NCBI GenBank assembly: GCA_905373325.1 | Contig: CAJPTB010000112.1 | Span: 1-6,559, forward strand | Source of the DNA: an uncultured Ancrocorticia sp. | GTDB lineage: Bacteria > Actinomycetota > Actinomycetes > Actinomycetales > Actinomycetaceae | Length of the DNA: 6,559 nt | Direction of reading: 5' to 3' | Part shown: piece after piece, positions 1 through 5,994 of the stretch | Layout: each line of letters begins with the position of its first letter | How positions within the stretch are numbered: the stretch's first letter is position 1 | Position numbers and translations under genes: made by a program | The notes under the pieces: generated by a model | The model's input: only the letters and a program-made list of their open reading frames with translations | The model's database searches: none | What the model was told of the DNA's origin: nothing

Positions 1-514
1 CGTGACGATTCCCGAGCTTTCTGCCGATGCGGCGCCCCGCGCCCCCATGGGCGGCTCGGCGCCGAACCTCCCGGGCGACCCGAAACTGCCCGACCCCCTG
101 GCCGATTCGGCCCCGAGCGGTCTTCTTGGCGATCCGGCGTCGAGCGATCCGGCGAACGAAGCCGACTCCTCTGACTCCCGGGACGGTTTGCCCGCGACCG
201 ACCGGCTGCCGAAGGTCGATCCGTTGCCCGCGACCGACCAGTTGCCGAAGGTCGATCCGCTGTCGGCGACGGAACGGCTGCCGAAGCTCGACCCGTCCGG
301 GCCGAGCCCGCTCTCGTCATCCGCGTCGCTCGATCCGCTCTCGACGCCCGGCGGTCCGCACTCTGCCTCCAGCCCGCTCGATCCCCTTTCAAGGCCTTCG
401 CGGGCGTCTGCTTCCAGCCCGCTCTCGGCGTCGTCTCCTGACGATCCCGCAGGCGACGCCGATTCCGACGGCGGCGCCGACCCGAGCGGAAAGCCTGAGC
501 CGAGCGATGGCTGA
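1..514 (+). CDS. ftsH: C-terminal tail of an upstream protein, probably the FtsH membrane AAA+ protease (5' end outside window)
   Basis: Only about 170 codons are present, read in frame from base 2 to a TGA at 512-514. No catalytic domain is visible. The stretch is low-complexity, rich in Pro, Ser, Asp, Ala and Leu, and lacks hydrophobic segments, so it is almost certainly disordered. It contains three tandem copies of a 12-residue unit (188-295), then Ser-rich LDPLS-type units further on. The FtsH assignment is an inference from gene order: in many Actinomycetota ftsH lies directly upstream of folE, and its protein ends in a variable Pro-rich cytoplasmic tail after the zinc-metalloprotease domain. 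The opening residues VTIPEL resemble the point where such tails begin. A GTG at base 2 could in principle start a short independent gene, but a reading frame entering from upstream is more likely. The stop overlaps the folE start by 8 nt, suggesting co-transcription. FtsH would degrade membrane and regulatory proteins at the inner face of the membrane. Confidence 0.6.
   Translation, partial: VTIPELSADAAPRAPMGGSAPNLPGDPKLPDPLADSAPSGLLGDPASSDPANEADSSDSRDGLPATDRLPKVDPLPATDQLPKVDPLSATERLPKLDPSGPSPLSSSASLDPLSTPGGPHSASSPLDPLSRPSRASASSPLSASSPDDPAGDADSDGGADPSGKPEPSDG
188..295 (+). repeat. Three tandem 36-nt units encoding a 12-residue repeat
   Basis: Units at 188-223, 224-259 and 260-295 encode [24 protein letters not shown] and [12 protein letters not shown]. 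They abut exactly and stay in frame inside the disordered tail. The first two are nearly identical in DNA as well as protein and the third has diverged more, consistent with an older and a newer duplication. Repeats of this kind commonly vary in copy number between strains. Confidence 0.85.
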
Positions 515-1184
515 GGGCAAGGCCCCGGGGCCTGAGGGAGGCGAGAGAGGCGAAGGCCGAAGCCCCGCGGACCGCGCGGAGCGAGGGCAGAAGGACAGCG
601 AAGGCTCCGCCCGCCCGAACGGCGGCTACGACGAGGCCGCGGTCGAAGAGGCGATTCGCTCGCTGCTTCGCGCCGTCGGGGAGGACCCCGAACGCGACGG
701 GCTCGTCGACACCCCGGCGCGCATGGCGCGATCCTTCAAGGAGATTTTCTCGGGATTGCGCCAAGACCCCGCCGACGCACTCGAGGCGAAGTTCGACATC
801 GGGCATCAGGAGATGATCATCGTCAAGGACATCCCCTTCTATTCGACGTGCGAACACCACCTGCTGCCGTTCCACGGACAAGCTCACGTCGCGTACATCC
901 CGAACGCCGACGGCAAAGTGACCGGCCTGTCGAAGATCGCGAGGCTCGTAGACGGATACGCCCGCAGGCCCCAGGTGCAAGAGCGGATTGCCACCCAGGT
1001 GGCTGAGGCTATGGAAAGCCGCCTCGGAGCCAGGGGAGTGCTCGTCGTCATCGAAGCTGAGCACATGTGCATGTCGATGCGCGGGGTGAACAAACCCGGC
1101 TCGCGTACCGTAACATCGGCAGTGCGCGGAGTTCTCCGCAACCAGGCAACCCGCAGCGAGGCCCTGAGCCTCATCCAAGGGTAA
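507..1184 (+). CDS. folE: GTP cyclohydrolase I (FolE, zinc-dependent type)
   Basis: This 225-residue protein catalyses the first step of folate synthesis in the cytoplasm, converting GTP to 7,8-dihydroneopterin triphosphate and formate; family members form toroidal decamers. The catalytic core runs from about residue 42 to the end. The zinc site is visible: C115 and H118 in [10 protein letters not shown], and C188 in HMCMSMRGV, matching the C110/H113/C181 ligands of the E. coli enzyme. The catalytic His of the first motif is H117, and H186 sits two residues before C188. The GLSKIAR segment (140-146) is also conserved. Residues 1-40 form a charged Gly/Glu/Arg-rich extension that looks disordered. 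The ATG at 507 overlaps the upstream stop by 8 nt; no other ATG or GTG lies in frame before the core. Its Shine-Dalgarno is weak (GGAAAG near 488-493), so translation probably depends on coupling to the upstream gene. folP follows after 11 nt. All key residues are intact, so it should be active. Confidence 0.96.
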   Translation: MAEGKAPGPEGGERGEGRSPADRAERGQKDSEGSARPNGGYDEAAVEEAIRSLLRAVGEDPERDGLVDTPARMARSFKEIFSGLRQDPADALEAKFDIGHQEMIIVKDIPFYSTCEHHLLPFHGQAHVAYIPNADGKVTGLSKIARLVDGYARRPQVQERIATQVAEAMESRLGARGVLVVIEAEHMCMSMRGVNKPGSRTVTSAVRGVLRNQATRSEALSLIQG

Positions 1185-1188
1185 GGAG
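1183..1188 (+). promoter_or_regulatory. Ribosome binding site of folP
   Basis: AAGGAG overlaps the last bases of the folE stop codon and lies 7 nt before the ATG at 1196. It settles the folP start. An in-frame ATG further upstream at 1067 lies inside folE, where its reading frame is only a shadow. Confidence 0.85.
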
Positions 1189-1195
1189 AGCCAAC

Positions 1196-2029
1196 ATGTT
1201 GCCAGCAACGCTGCCCACGGGCCGCTCCCTCGTCATGGGCATCCTCAACGTCACGCCCGATTCTTTCTCCGACGGCGGCCTTTACGTCGACACCGACGTC
1301 GCCGTCGAGAAGGCTTACCGCATGGTGCGCCAAGGAGCTGACATCGTCGACGTCGGAGGCGAGTCCACGCGCCCGGGCGCCACGGCCCTCACCGCCCGCG
1401 AAGAATGGAACCGCATCGGCGCGGTTGTGACGGCTCTGGGAAAGACCGACATCGTGGTGTCCGTCGACACGTATCATGCGGACACGGCGCGCCGGGCAAT
1501 CGACGCCGGGGCCGAGATCGTCAACGACGTGACCGGAGGGGCCGGCGACCCGAACATGTTCAGCGCCGTAGCGTCGAGCAGCTGCCTGTACATCCTCCAG
1601 CACGGCAGGGGAAACGCCCGCACCATGAACTCTTTGGCGAACTACGGCGACATCGGGGCCGAGGTCGCCGACGAGCTGACCGCCTCGGTCGACAGGGCCG
1701 TCTCGTCCGGGGTCGACGCCTCGCAGATCGTCGTCGATCCGGGCTTCGGCTTCGCCAAGGTCGGGAACGACGATTGGGACCTCGCCGCCAATATGGCGCC
1801 GATCATGGAGCTCGGCATGCCGGTCCTCGTCGGGGTCTCCCGCAAGCGTTTCCTGGCCGAGATCCACAACGGCCGCTCCGGCCCCGCCCAGCGCGACGAC
1901 GCGACGGCGGCCCTCACCGCCTACTTCGCCGAGCTTGGCGTGTGGGGCGTGCGAGTGCATGAAGTCGCGGCATCCAGGGCGGCCGTCGAAACGGTCGCGC
2001 GTTTGCGCACGGCGGGCGCCTACCCGTGA
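1196..2029 (+). CDS. folP: Dihydropteroate synthase (FolP)
   Basis: This 277-residue TIM-barrel enzyme condenses 6-hydroxymethyl-dihydropterin pyrophosphate with p-aminobenzoate to give dihydropteroate; it is the target of sulfonamides. All signature segments are present in order: MGILNVTPDSFSDGG (14-28), GGESTRPGA (54-62), VSVDT (88-92), NDVTGG (110-115), DPGFGFAK (181-188), GVSRKRF (213-219) and RVHEV (253-257). N18, D91, N110, D181, K217, R253 and H255 align with E. coli N22, D96, N115, D185, K221, R255 and H257. F24 and P60, in the two loops where resistance substitutions are known, carry the usual residue, so the gene looks sulfonamide-sensitive by sequence (inference). One oddity is HGRG at 136-139, where actinobacterial relatives usually have HWRG. 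The start is set by the strong Shine-Dalgarno at 1183. The TGA overlaps the GTG of folB-folK by 4 nt, indicating translational coupling. Confidence 0.97.
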   Translation: MLPATLPTGRSLVMGILNVTPDSFSDGGLYVDTDVAVEKAYRMVRQGADIVDVGGESTRPGATALTAREEWNRIGAVVTALGKTDIVVSVDTYHADTARRAIDAGAEIVNDVTGGAGDPNMFSAVASSSCLYILQHGRGNARTMNSLANYGDIGAEVADELTASVDRAVSSGVDASQIVVDPGFGFAKVGNDDWDLAANMAPIMELGMPVLVGVSRKRFLAEIHNGRSGPAQRDDATAALTAYFAELGVWGVRVHEVAASRAAVETVARLRTAGAYP

Positions 2030-2853
2030 GCGACACTGTCCGCATCGAGGGAGTGAGGGGGCACGGCGCGCACGGAGTGCTCCCCGAGGAAAAGCGGCGC
2101 GCGCAGCCGTTCGTCGTCGACGTCGAGATGGAGGTGGAGCCCGCCGTCGCCGACTCGATCGAATGCACGGTTTCCTACGCCGACGTCGCAGCCGACGCCC
2201 TGGCCGTCGTCGAGGGCGAAAGCGCGGACCTCGTCGAAACCCTCGCGGCCCGCATCGCCGAGCGCGTGCTTGCGCGCGGAGCCCTCAGAGCCGCTGTCAC
2301 CGTCCACAAGCCGGAAGCCCCCGTCGGCGTGCCATTCTCCGACGTCTCTGTGACAGTTCGCCGGAACGGACCCCTCGTGGACGGCGGGACGATACGCCGC
2401 GCCGTCCTCGCACTGGGGTCGAATCTGGGGGACGGACGCGCCCATCTCGACGCCGCCGTCGAGGCTCTCGGCACCCTTGACCTGCACCTGATCGCGGTTT
2501 CCGATTACTTGTCCACAGACCCTGTGCTCGCGCCGGGACAGGAGCCGCAGCCGCGATACACTAACGCTGTGGCCACGGTGACCACGGCGATGTCGCCGCT
2601 GGCCCTGCTGGCCGAGCTCCAACGGATCGAGGTTCGCGGCGGCAGGGTGCGCGAACGGCGATGGGGGCCGCGGACGATCGACCTCGACATCATCGACGTC
2701 GAGGGTGTCGCAAGCGTCAATCCCAGGTTGACTCTTCCTCATCCTCGCGCGGGCGAGCGCCTGTTCGTCCTCGAGCCGTGGGCGCAGATAGAGCCCGAGG
2801 CGACGTTGGGCGGCGTGCCGATAGCCCGCCTCATTGAGAAGCTGCGGCGCTGA
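2026..2853 (+). CDS. folBK: Bifunctional dihydroneopterin aldolase / 6-hydroxymethyl-dihydropterin pyrophosphokinase (FolB-FolK fusion)
   Basis: This single 275-residue frame carries two enzymes. Residues 1-112 are dihydroneopterin aldolase, which cleaves dihydroneopterin to 6-hydroxymethyl-dihydropterin and glycolaldehyde. E22 (or E21), Y51, E71 in LVETLA and K95 in HKP correspond to the active-site Glu, Tyr, Glu and Lys of the family. Residues 113-123 form a short linker. Residues 124-275 are HPPK, which transfers pyrophosphate from ATP to that product: LGSNLGD (130-136), YTNAV (178-182), RRWGPRTIDLDII (211-223) and LTLPHPR..ERLFVLEP (235-251) are all present, and D219 and D221 are the magnesium ligands (E. 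coli D95 and D97). Each half is of normal length. The GTG start overlaps the folP stop as GTGA, so it is probably translated by reinitiation. With FolP it makes the late pterin steps one coupled set. Separate folB and folK genes also occur in the phylum; here no internal stop separates them. Confidence 0.95.
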   Translation: MSDTVRIEGVRGHGAHGVLPEEKRRAQPFVVDVEMEVEPAVADSIECTVSYADVAADALAVVEGESADLVETLAARIAERVLARGALRAAVTVHKPEAPVGVPFSDVSVTVRRNGPLVDGGTIRRAVLALGSNLGDGRAHLDAAVEALGTLDLHLIAVSDYLSTDPVLAPGQEPQPRYTNAVATVTTAMSPLALLAELQRIEVRGGRVRERRWGPRTIDLDIIDVEGVASVNPRLTLPHPRAGERLFVLEPWAQIEPEATLGGVPIARLIEKLRR

Positions 2854-2902
2854 CGGCCCGACCGCCGGGGCCGCGGCGGCCCGCTGCTGCGAGGAAACTC
2901 GG

Positions 2903-2910
2903 AAAGGAGG
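2903..2910 (+). promoter_or_regulatory. Strong ribosome binding site before the DUF3180 gene
   Basis: AAAGGAGG is a near-perfect anti-16S match, 6 nt before the ATG at 2917. It is the strongest Shine-Dalgarno in the window and implies independent initiation after the 63-nt gap that follows folB-folK, in contrast to the coupled starts upstream. Confidence 0.85.
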
Positions 2911-2916
2911 CGAACC

Positions 2917-3423
2917 ATGAGCCTGACATCCATCCGCAACTTGGCTTTCAGCCTGGCGTTCGGCCTCGGCTGCGGGCTCGTCTTTTGCGCCCTCACCCTC
3001 AGCGGCGGCCACGCCCCCTGGCCCATTCCGCTTCCCCTCGGCGTGCTCATCCTCGGTTTTTCGGCCTTCCTCTTCGCCTGGGGCCGCAGGGTCAAAGCCA
3101 TGCGGGAAAAGGACCAGCCGGAGAAAAAAGATCAGCGGAGAACGCGGCGGAGAATCTCGCCCTTGCAGGCGGCTCGCGTGGCCGTCCTGGCTCAGGCGTG
3201 CTCCAGATGCGGTGCCTGGCTGGCGGGCTTCTTCGGCTTGTGCGCGGCGCTTTTCTGGAGGACCGGAGAAACCTCGTATGTTCGCGACCAAGTCCTCGCC
3301 GTGGGGCTTGCCGCCGTCTCCAGCGCCGTCTTGACCTGGACGGGCTGGGTCGTCGAAAGGTGGTGTGTCGTCGATTCCGACGACGACGGCCCCGGCCCTC
3401 AAGCCAGGCCGACCGTCGCGTGA
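2917..3423 (+). CDS. DUF3180 family integral membrane protein
   Basis: A 168-residue protein with four predicted membrane helices at about 8-29, 37-57, 84-113 and 124-147, arranged as two pairs. The loop between the pairs (58-80) is very basic (RRVK, then a dense KK/RR stretch ending RTRRR) and should be cytoplasmic; the C-terminus is short, acidic (DSDDD) and hydrophilic. The helix-3 start, SPLQAARVAVLAQACSRCG, and the position straight after folK match the DUF3180 family, found in Actinomycetota beside folate genes. The function of this family is not known to me. Cysteines at 19, 24, 95, 98, 109 and 150 are more numerous than I would expect, with a CxxC pair at 95/98, but nothing shows metal binding. 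It probably ends the folate transcript, since a 433-nt gap follows. The family call rests on topology, length, a motif resemblance and context. Confidence 0.85.
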   Translation: MSLTSIRNLAFSLAFGLGCGLVFCALTLSGGHAPWPIPLPLGVLILGFSAFLFAWGRRVKAMREKDQPEKKDQRRTRRRISPLQAARVAVLAQACSRCGAWLAGFFGLCAALFWRTGETSYVRDQVLAVGLAAVSSAVLTWTGWVVERWCVVDSDDDGPGPQARPTVA

Positions 3424-3428
3424 GCCCG

Positions 3429-3454
3429 CCATGCTGCGCGGCCATGCTGTGCGG
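3429..3454 (+). repeat. Tandem duplication of a 13-nt unit
   Basis: CCATGCTGCGCGG (3429-3441) is followed directly by CCATGCTGTGCGG (3442-3454), with one mismatch. It starts 5 nt after the DUF3180 stop codon and lies outside any supported gene. It could be a slippage duplication. Confidence 0.8.
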
Positions 3455-3635
3455 CGTCGCGCCCGCGTCTCGATCCGTCGCCTTGCCGCGCCGGCGGGTG
3501 CGCCTGAGCCGCCCCCGCGACTCGGTGCTTCGATCGGCTCGCCGCCGGCCGTCAGGGCCGTTGCGTGCCAAGCCTCGCCGTATGCAGTCCTTGTTTTGCC
3601 TCGCCTTGTCCAGAGCGCATCCTGGAGGGATCGGG

Positions 3636-3778
3636 GCCCCCTTTCGCAGTTTTGACGTCGCTTCGTCCGAGGTTTGGGCTTCTGTCCCCAAGGGTTCGAC
3701 GCCGCGTCCCCGGAGCTCCGACGGCTTAACCCCGAAGAATGCCGGTATTTTCAAGCGATATGCCCAGTTTGAGGGGGC
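3636..3778. repeat. Candidate small structured element with short inverted ends
   Basis: The stretch is bounded by GCCCCCT (3636-3642) and its inverse AGGGGGC (3772-3778). Near each end lies a similar motif in direct orientation, CAGTTTTGA (3647-3655) and CAGTTTGA (3765-3772). In the middle, GGGTT (3692-3696) can pair with AACCC (3728-3732) and GCCG (3701-3704) with CGGC (3722-3725), enclosing the perfect 10-nt palindrome CGGAGCTCCG (3711-3720). The nested symmetry and locally lower GC suggest a dispersed intergenic repeat, a remnant of a miniature mobile element, or a structured RNA. No target-site duplication was recognised, and the 7-bp ends could arise by chance in such GC-rich DNA. Confidence 0.3.
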
Positions 3779-3826
3779 GCGGCGCGCCGTGCGCGGAACG
3801 GGCCATGGGCAGCATTACTCCTCGCG

Positions 3827-3855
3827 TCGACGTGCAAAGTAATTTAGACTATATA
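3827..3855 (+). promoter_or_regulatory. Candidate promoter of the PH-domain gene pair
   Basis: TCGACG (3827-3832) and TATATA (3850-3855), each matching 4 of 6 consensus bases, are separated by 17 nt in the most AT-rich patch of the window. An overlapping alternative -10, TAGACT (3845-3850), ends 7 nt before the GTG at 3857, the geometry of a leaderless actinobacterial transcript. A third -10-like site, TGC-TAGAGT (3868-3876), lies further down. Which is used cannot be decided from sequence. Confidence 0.4.
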
Positions 3856-3856
3856 T

Positions 3857-4402
3857 GTGTTCTTGCATGCTAGAGTGAATCGCAACGTGGACAAAGACGG
3901 CGGGGAGGCGACCACGTCGACTCCCTTGTCGCCCACTATCACGTTCAGCGGGGTGGGGCGCGCCTACGCAAAAGTTCTCCGGCTGCAAGGCCTGCTCGTT
4001 CTCGCGTGCTCCCTCGCCGCGGTGATCGCCCTCGCGCTGTATTCCGGAAGCGAATGGCCGTGGCTGTGGGCTCTCGTCCCGCTATGCCTCGTCGTCGAAA
4101 TGGCGGGTGTCTTCATTGCCTCTCGGCGGGCGCGGGCCATCGGCTACTACGAGGGCGACGACGACCTCGTGGTATGCAGGGGAGTCTTGTGGCCTTCTCT
4201 TGTCGTCGTTCCGTACGGCCGCATGCAACAGCTGGTCGTGACATCGGGCCCTTTTCTGCGGAGGTATGGTTTAGCCAAGCTCGTGTTCGTCACCGCCTCC
4301 GTCAATGTCAATCCCTCCATTCCCGGCTTGCCCGTCGGGGAGGCCGAGCGTTTGAGGGCGAGGCTCATGGAGGTCAGCCAGGCGAGGATGGAGGGGCTGT
4401 GA
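3857..4402 (+). CDS. Membrane protein with one bacterial PH domain (bPH2/DUF304, YdbS-like)
   Basis: From the first GTG this is a 181-residue protein. Two hydrophobic helices (about 42-62 and 67-89) precede a cytoplasmic-type bPH2 domain (about 95-175). The core reads GYYEGDDDLVVCRGVL, then VPYGRMQQL, then GPFLRRYGLAK, and closes with IPGLPVGEAERLRARL, the pattern of the first member of actinobacterial YdbS/YdbT pairs. The start is uncertain: no Shine-Dalgarno precedes GTG 3857, 3875 or 3887. I kept 3857 because a TANNNT box ends 7 nt upstream, allowing leaderless translation; the first 25-30 residues are not conserved-looking, so a start at 3875 or 3887 is equally compatible. Its stop overlaps the next GTG by 4 nt, so the two proteins are probably made together and may form a complex. 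In Bacillus the related YdbS/YdbT pair has been linked to resistance to competing bacteria's antimicrobial peptides; no role is shown here. Confidence 0.85.
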   Translation: MFLHARVNRNVDKDGGEATTSTPLSPTITFSGVGRAYAKVLRLQGLLVLACSLAAVIALALYSGSEWPWLWALVPLCLVVEMAGVFIASRRARAIGYYEGDDDLVVCRGVLWPSLVVVPYGRMQQLVVTSGPFLRRYGLAKLVFVTASVNVNPSIPGLPVGEAERLRARLMEVSQARMEGL

Positions 4403-5994
4403 GCGCGAAGGGCGCTGCAGGCGAAGAGCTGCCGCCTGCGGCGGGAGAATGCCGGACGGACGCAGGCTCCTCGGGCGAATGGCAGCGGTTCCACCCTCTC
4501 ACCCCGTTGGCGAGCGTGCTGCGGATGTGGTTGAGCATTCTTGTCGTGGCAGCCTGGTTCTCGCGCGACTGGATCGAGAGGCAGGACATCGGCACGCTGT
4601 GGGGCGCGGTTCGCGACCTCGGGATGCGGGCCGTCGGATGGGCCCTCCTGGCTTTCCTTGCGGTGAGCGTGGTTTCGTCCGTCGTCGCCGTCGTCGTCTG
4701 GCATGTCAAAGCGTTCTCCCTCGGCGCCGACGGCATCCGCCTGCGATCCGGCGTCGTGCTGAAGAAACGCGTCCACGTGAAGTGGGGCAGGATTCAAAGC
4801 GTCGAGGTCCAAAGGAGCCTGTTCGCCCGCATGTTCGGACTCGGTTCCGTCACCGTCGAATCGGCGGCGATGGGAGGCGGGATGCGTCTCGGGTGGCTGA
4901 CCAAGGAGCAGTGCGAAGGCCTGCGGGAGGCGATTCTCAAGGCGGCCGACGACGCACGCGCCGACCGTCCCGTCAGGATCCTGCCGTGGCGTGAAGGGGC
5001 TTCGGAACTTCTCGACGAGCCCCGGGTCTACGAGCTCCAGCCGGGCAGGCTCGTCGCCTCGCTGATGCTTTCGCCGGTCTTTTTCATCGGGATTCTCTCG
5101 GCGGCCGCCTCCATCGCCCTTCTCGCCTTCGACCAGAAAGTCGCCCTTCTTCCCGTGGCGCTCGTGCTTCTCGGCGCGGTGTGGGGCGGCATCGGCGCCC
5201 TTTCGCGAAAGTGGGGCGCCGCGCTGTCCCTGACCCCTGACGGTTTGCGCCTTCGTTCCGGCCTCGCGTCGCAGAAGGCCACCACGGTCCTTCCCATGCG
5301 GGTCCAGACCGTGCGAGTCCGCCAGCGCCTGCTTTGGCGCCGCTTTGGCTGGTGGAGCGTCGAGGTCGAAGCCGCCAAGACCAGGTTCACATTGAACGAG
5401 GACGGCGCCAAACCCACGGAGCTCGTCACCGCGGGGAGCATGCGCGACGTCGAACGGGTTCTGTGGGCGCTCATCCCGGACCTCGGAGTCGACGATCCCG
5501 AGGCCTTTCTCAAAGACGCCTTCGAGGGCAAAGGGCCCTCCGAGCTTTTCGTCGCGGCCCCGCGGGCCTCTCAGGTGCTCGACCCCTTCGGGTGGGTTCG
5601 CAACGCCGAGGCCCTCACCCGGACGGTCGCCGTGCTGCGCTGGGGCCGGTTTTTCGGCCGTTCGCTGCGAATCGTGTGGCATGCGCGCTTCCAGGGGCTC
5701 AGGCTTTCCCAGGGGTTGGTCCAGCGCGCGCTCGGTCTGGCCTCGCTGCGGCTGAGCACGGCCGCCATGGCAATCGAGACCGTGCAAAAGCACCTCCGTT
5801 TGGCGGACGCCAGGTCGCTGTGCGAGCGGCAGTCCCAGCTTGGGCGCGACCGGAGGGCCGAGGGCGACCGCGAATCGATCGAGGGCTGGCGGGAGCGGCT
5901 CGGGATCTTCCGGCAGTTCGATCAGGCTCCCGATCGCGGTGGACGCACGCTTGCGGCGGCTCTCACTCCCGGGTGGGGGCCGGTCGAGGGCTAA
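4399..5994 (+). CDS. Multi-PH-domain membrane protein (bPH2/DUF304, YdbT-like)
   Basis: A 531-residue protein. After a 27-residue hydrophilic leader, WQRFHPLTPLASVLR (28-42) is the typical opening of YdbT-type proteins. Two helix pairs (about 42-57 with 76-102, and 218-242 with 247-267) alternate with three PH-like domains: 104-185 (SLGADGIRLRSGVVLKKRVHV at its start, then GRIQSVEVQRSLFARMFGL), 272-360 (SLTPDGLRLRSGL, then RVQTVRVRQRLLWRRFG), and about 400-475 (FQGLRLSQGLVQRALGLASLRL). The first two share the same internal pattern and look like an ancient duplication; the third is more degenerate at its N-terminal half. The C-terminal 55 residues are charged and probably disordered. The GTG start overlaps the preceding stop as GTGA and has GGAGG at 4390-4394, so it is translationally coupled to its partner. 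Its function is not established; a membrane-envelope scaffold or stress role is inference. Confidence 0.87.
   Translation: MSAKGAAGEELPPAAGECRTDAGSSGEWQRFHPLTPLASVLRMWLSILVVAAWFSRDWIERQDIGTLWGAVRDLGMRAVGWALLAFLAVSVVSSVVAVVVWHVKAFSLGADGIRLRSGVVLKKRVHVKWGRIQSVEVQRSLFARMFGLGSVTVESAAMGGGMRLGWLTKEQCEGLREAILKAADDARADRPVRILPWREGASELLDEPRVYELQPGRLVASLMLSPVFFIGILSAAASIALLAFDQKVALLPVALVLLGAVWGGIGALSRKWGAALSLTPDGLRLRSGLASQKATTVLPMRVQTVRVRQRLLWRRFGWWSVEVEAAKTRFTLNEDGAKPTELVTAGSMRDVERVLWALIPDLGVDDPEAFLKDAFEGKGPSELFVAAPRASQVLDPFGWVRNAEALTRTVAVLRWGRFFGRSLRIVWHARFQGLRLSQGLVQRALGLASLRLSTAAMAIETVQKHLRLADARSLCERQSQLGRDRRAEGDRESIEGWRERLGIFRQFDQAPDRGGRTLAAALTPGWGPVEG

Larger units (their letters stand above)
3424..3856 (+). 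other. 433-nt intergenic region without a convincing gene
   Basis: No frame here shows a good start with a ribosome binding site or a recognisable protein. Open frames exist on both strands, but their products are Arg/Pro/Ser-rich, typical of out-of-frame high-GC DNA. The region contains, in order: a 13-nt tandem duplication (3429-3454); a weak hairpin CGGCC-GTCAG-GGCCG (3546-3560) with no T-run, so a poor terminator; a structured stretch with inverted ends (3636-3778); and an AT-rich patch with a candidate promoter (about 3827-3876). From roughly 3580 to 3770 the sequence has more T and A runs than the flanking genes. Confidence 0.7.

Noticed and set aside
27..506. Upstream extension of the folE frame by 160 codons
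   Set aside because: It overlaps the in-frame tail of the preceding gene and encodes Arg/Pro-rich shadow sequence unlike any FolE.
884..1960. 358-codon minus-strand frame opposite folE and folP
   Set aside because: It is antisense to two enzymes with complete motifs, and its composition is typical of a reverse reading of GC-rich codons.
2868..2882. Hairpin GGGCCG-CGG-CGGCCC after folB-folK as a terminator
   Set aside because: The loop is only 3 nt, no T-run follows, and a strong ribosome site for the next gene comes directly after, so read-through is more likely.
2020..3432. 470-codon minus-strand frame opposite folB-folK and DUF3180
   Set aside because: It is antisense to genes with intact catalytic motifs and has shadow-like composition (Arg/Gly/Asp/His-rich); no family resemblance is seen.
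3092..3754. Minus-strand frame spanning the 433-nt gap, the best candidate for a gene there
   Set aside because: It runs into the DUF3180 gene on the other strand, has no good ribosome site, and most of the product is Arg-rich low-quality sequence. Its first 60 residues look more protein-like, which could reflect a repeat element instead.
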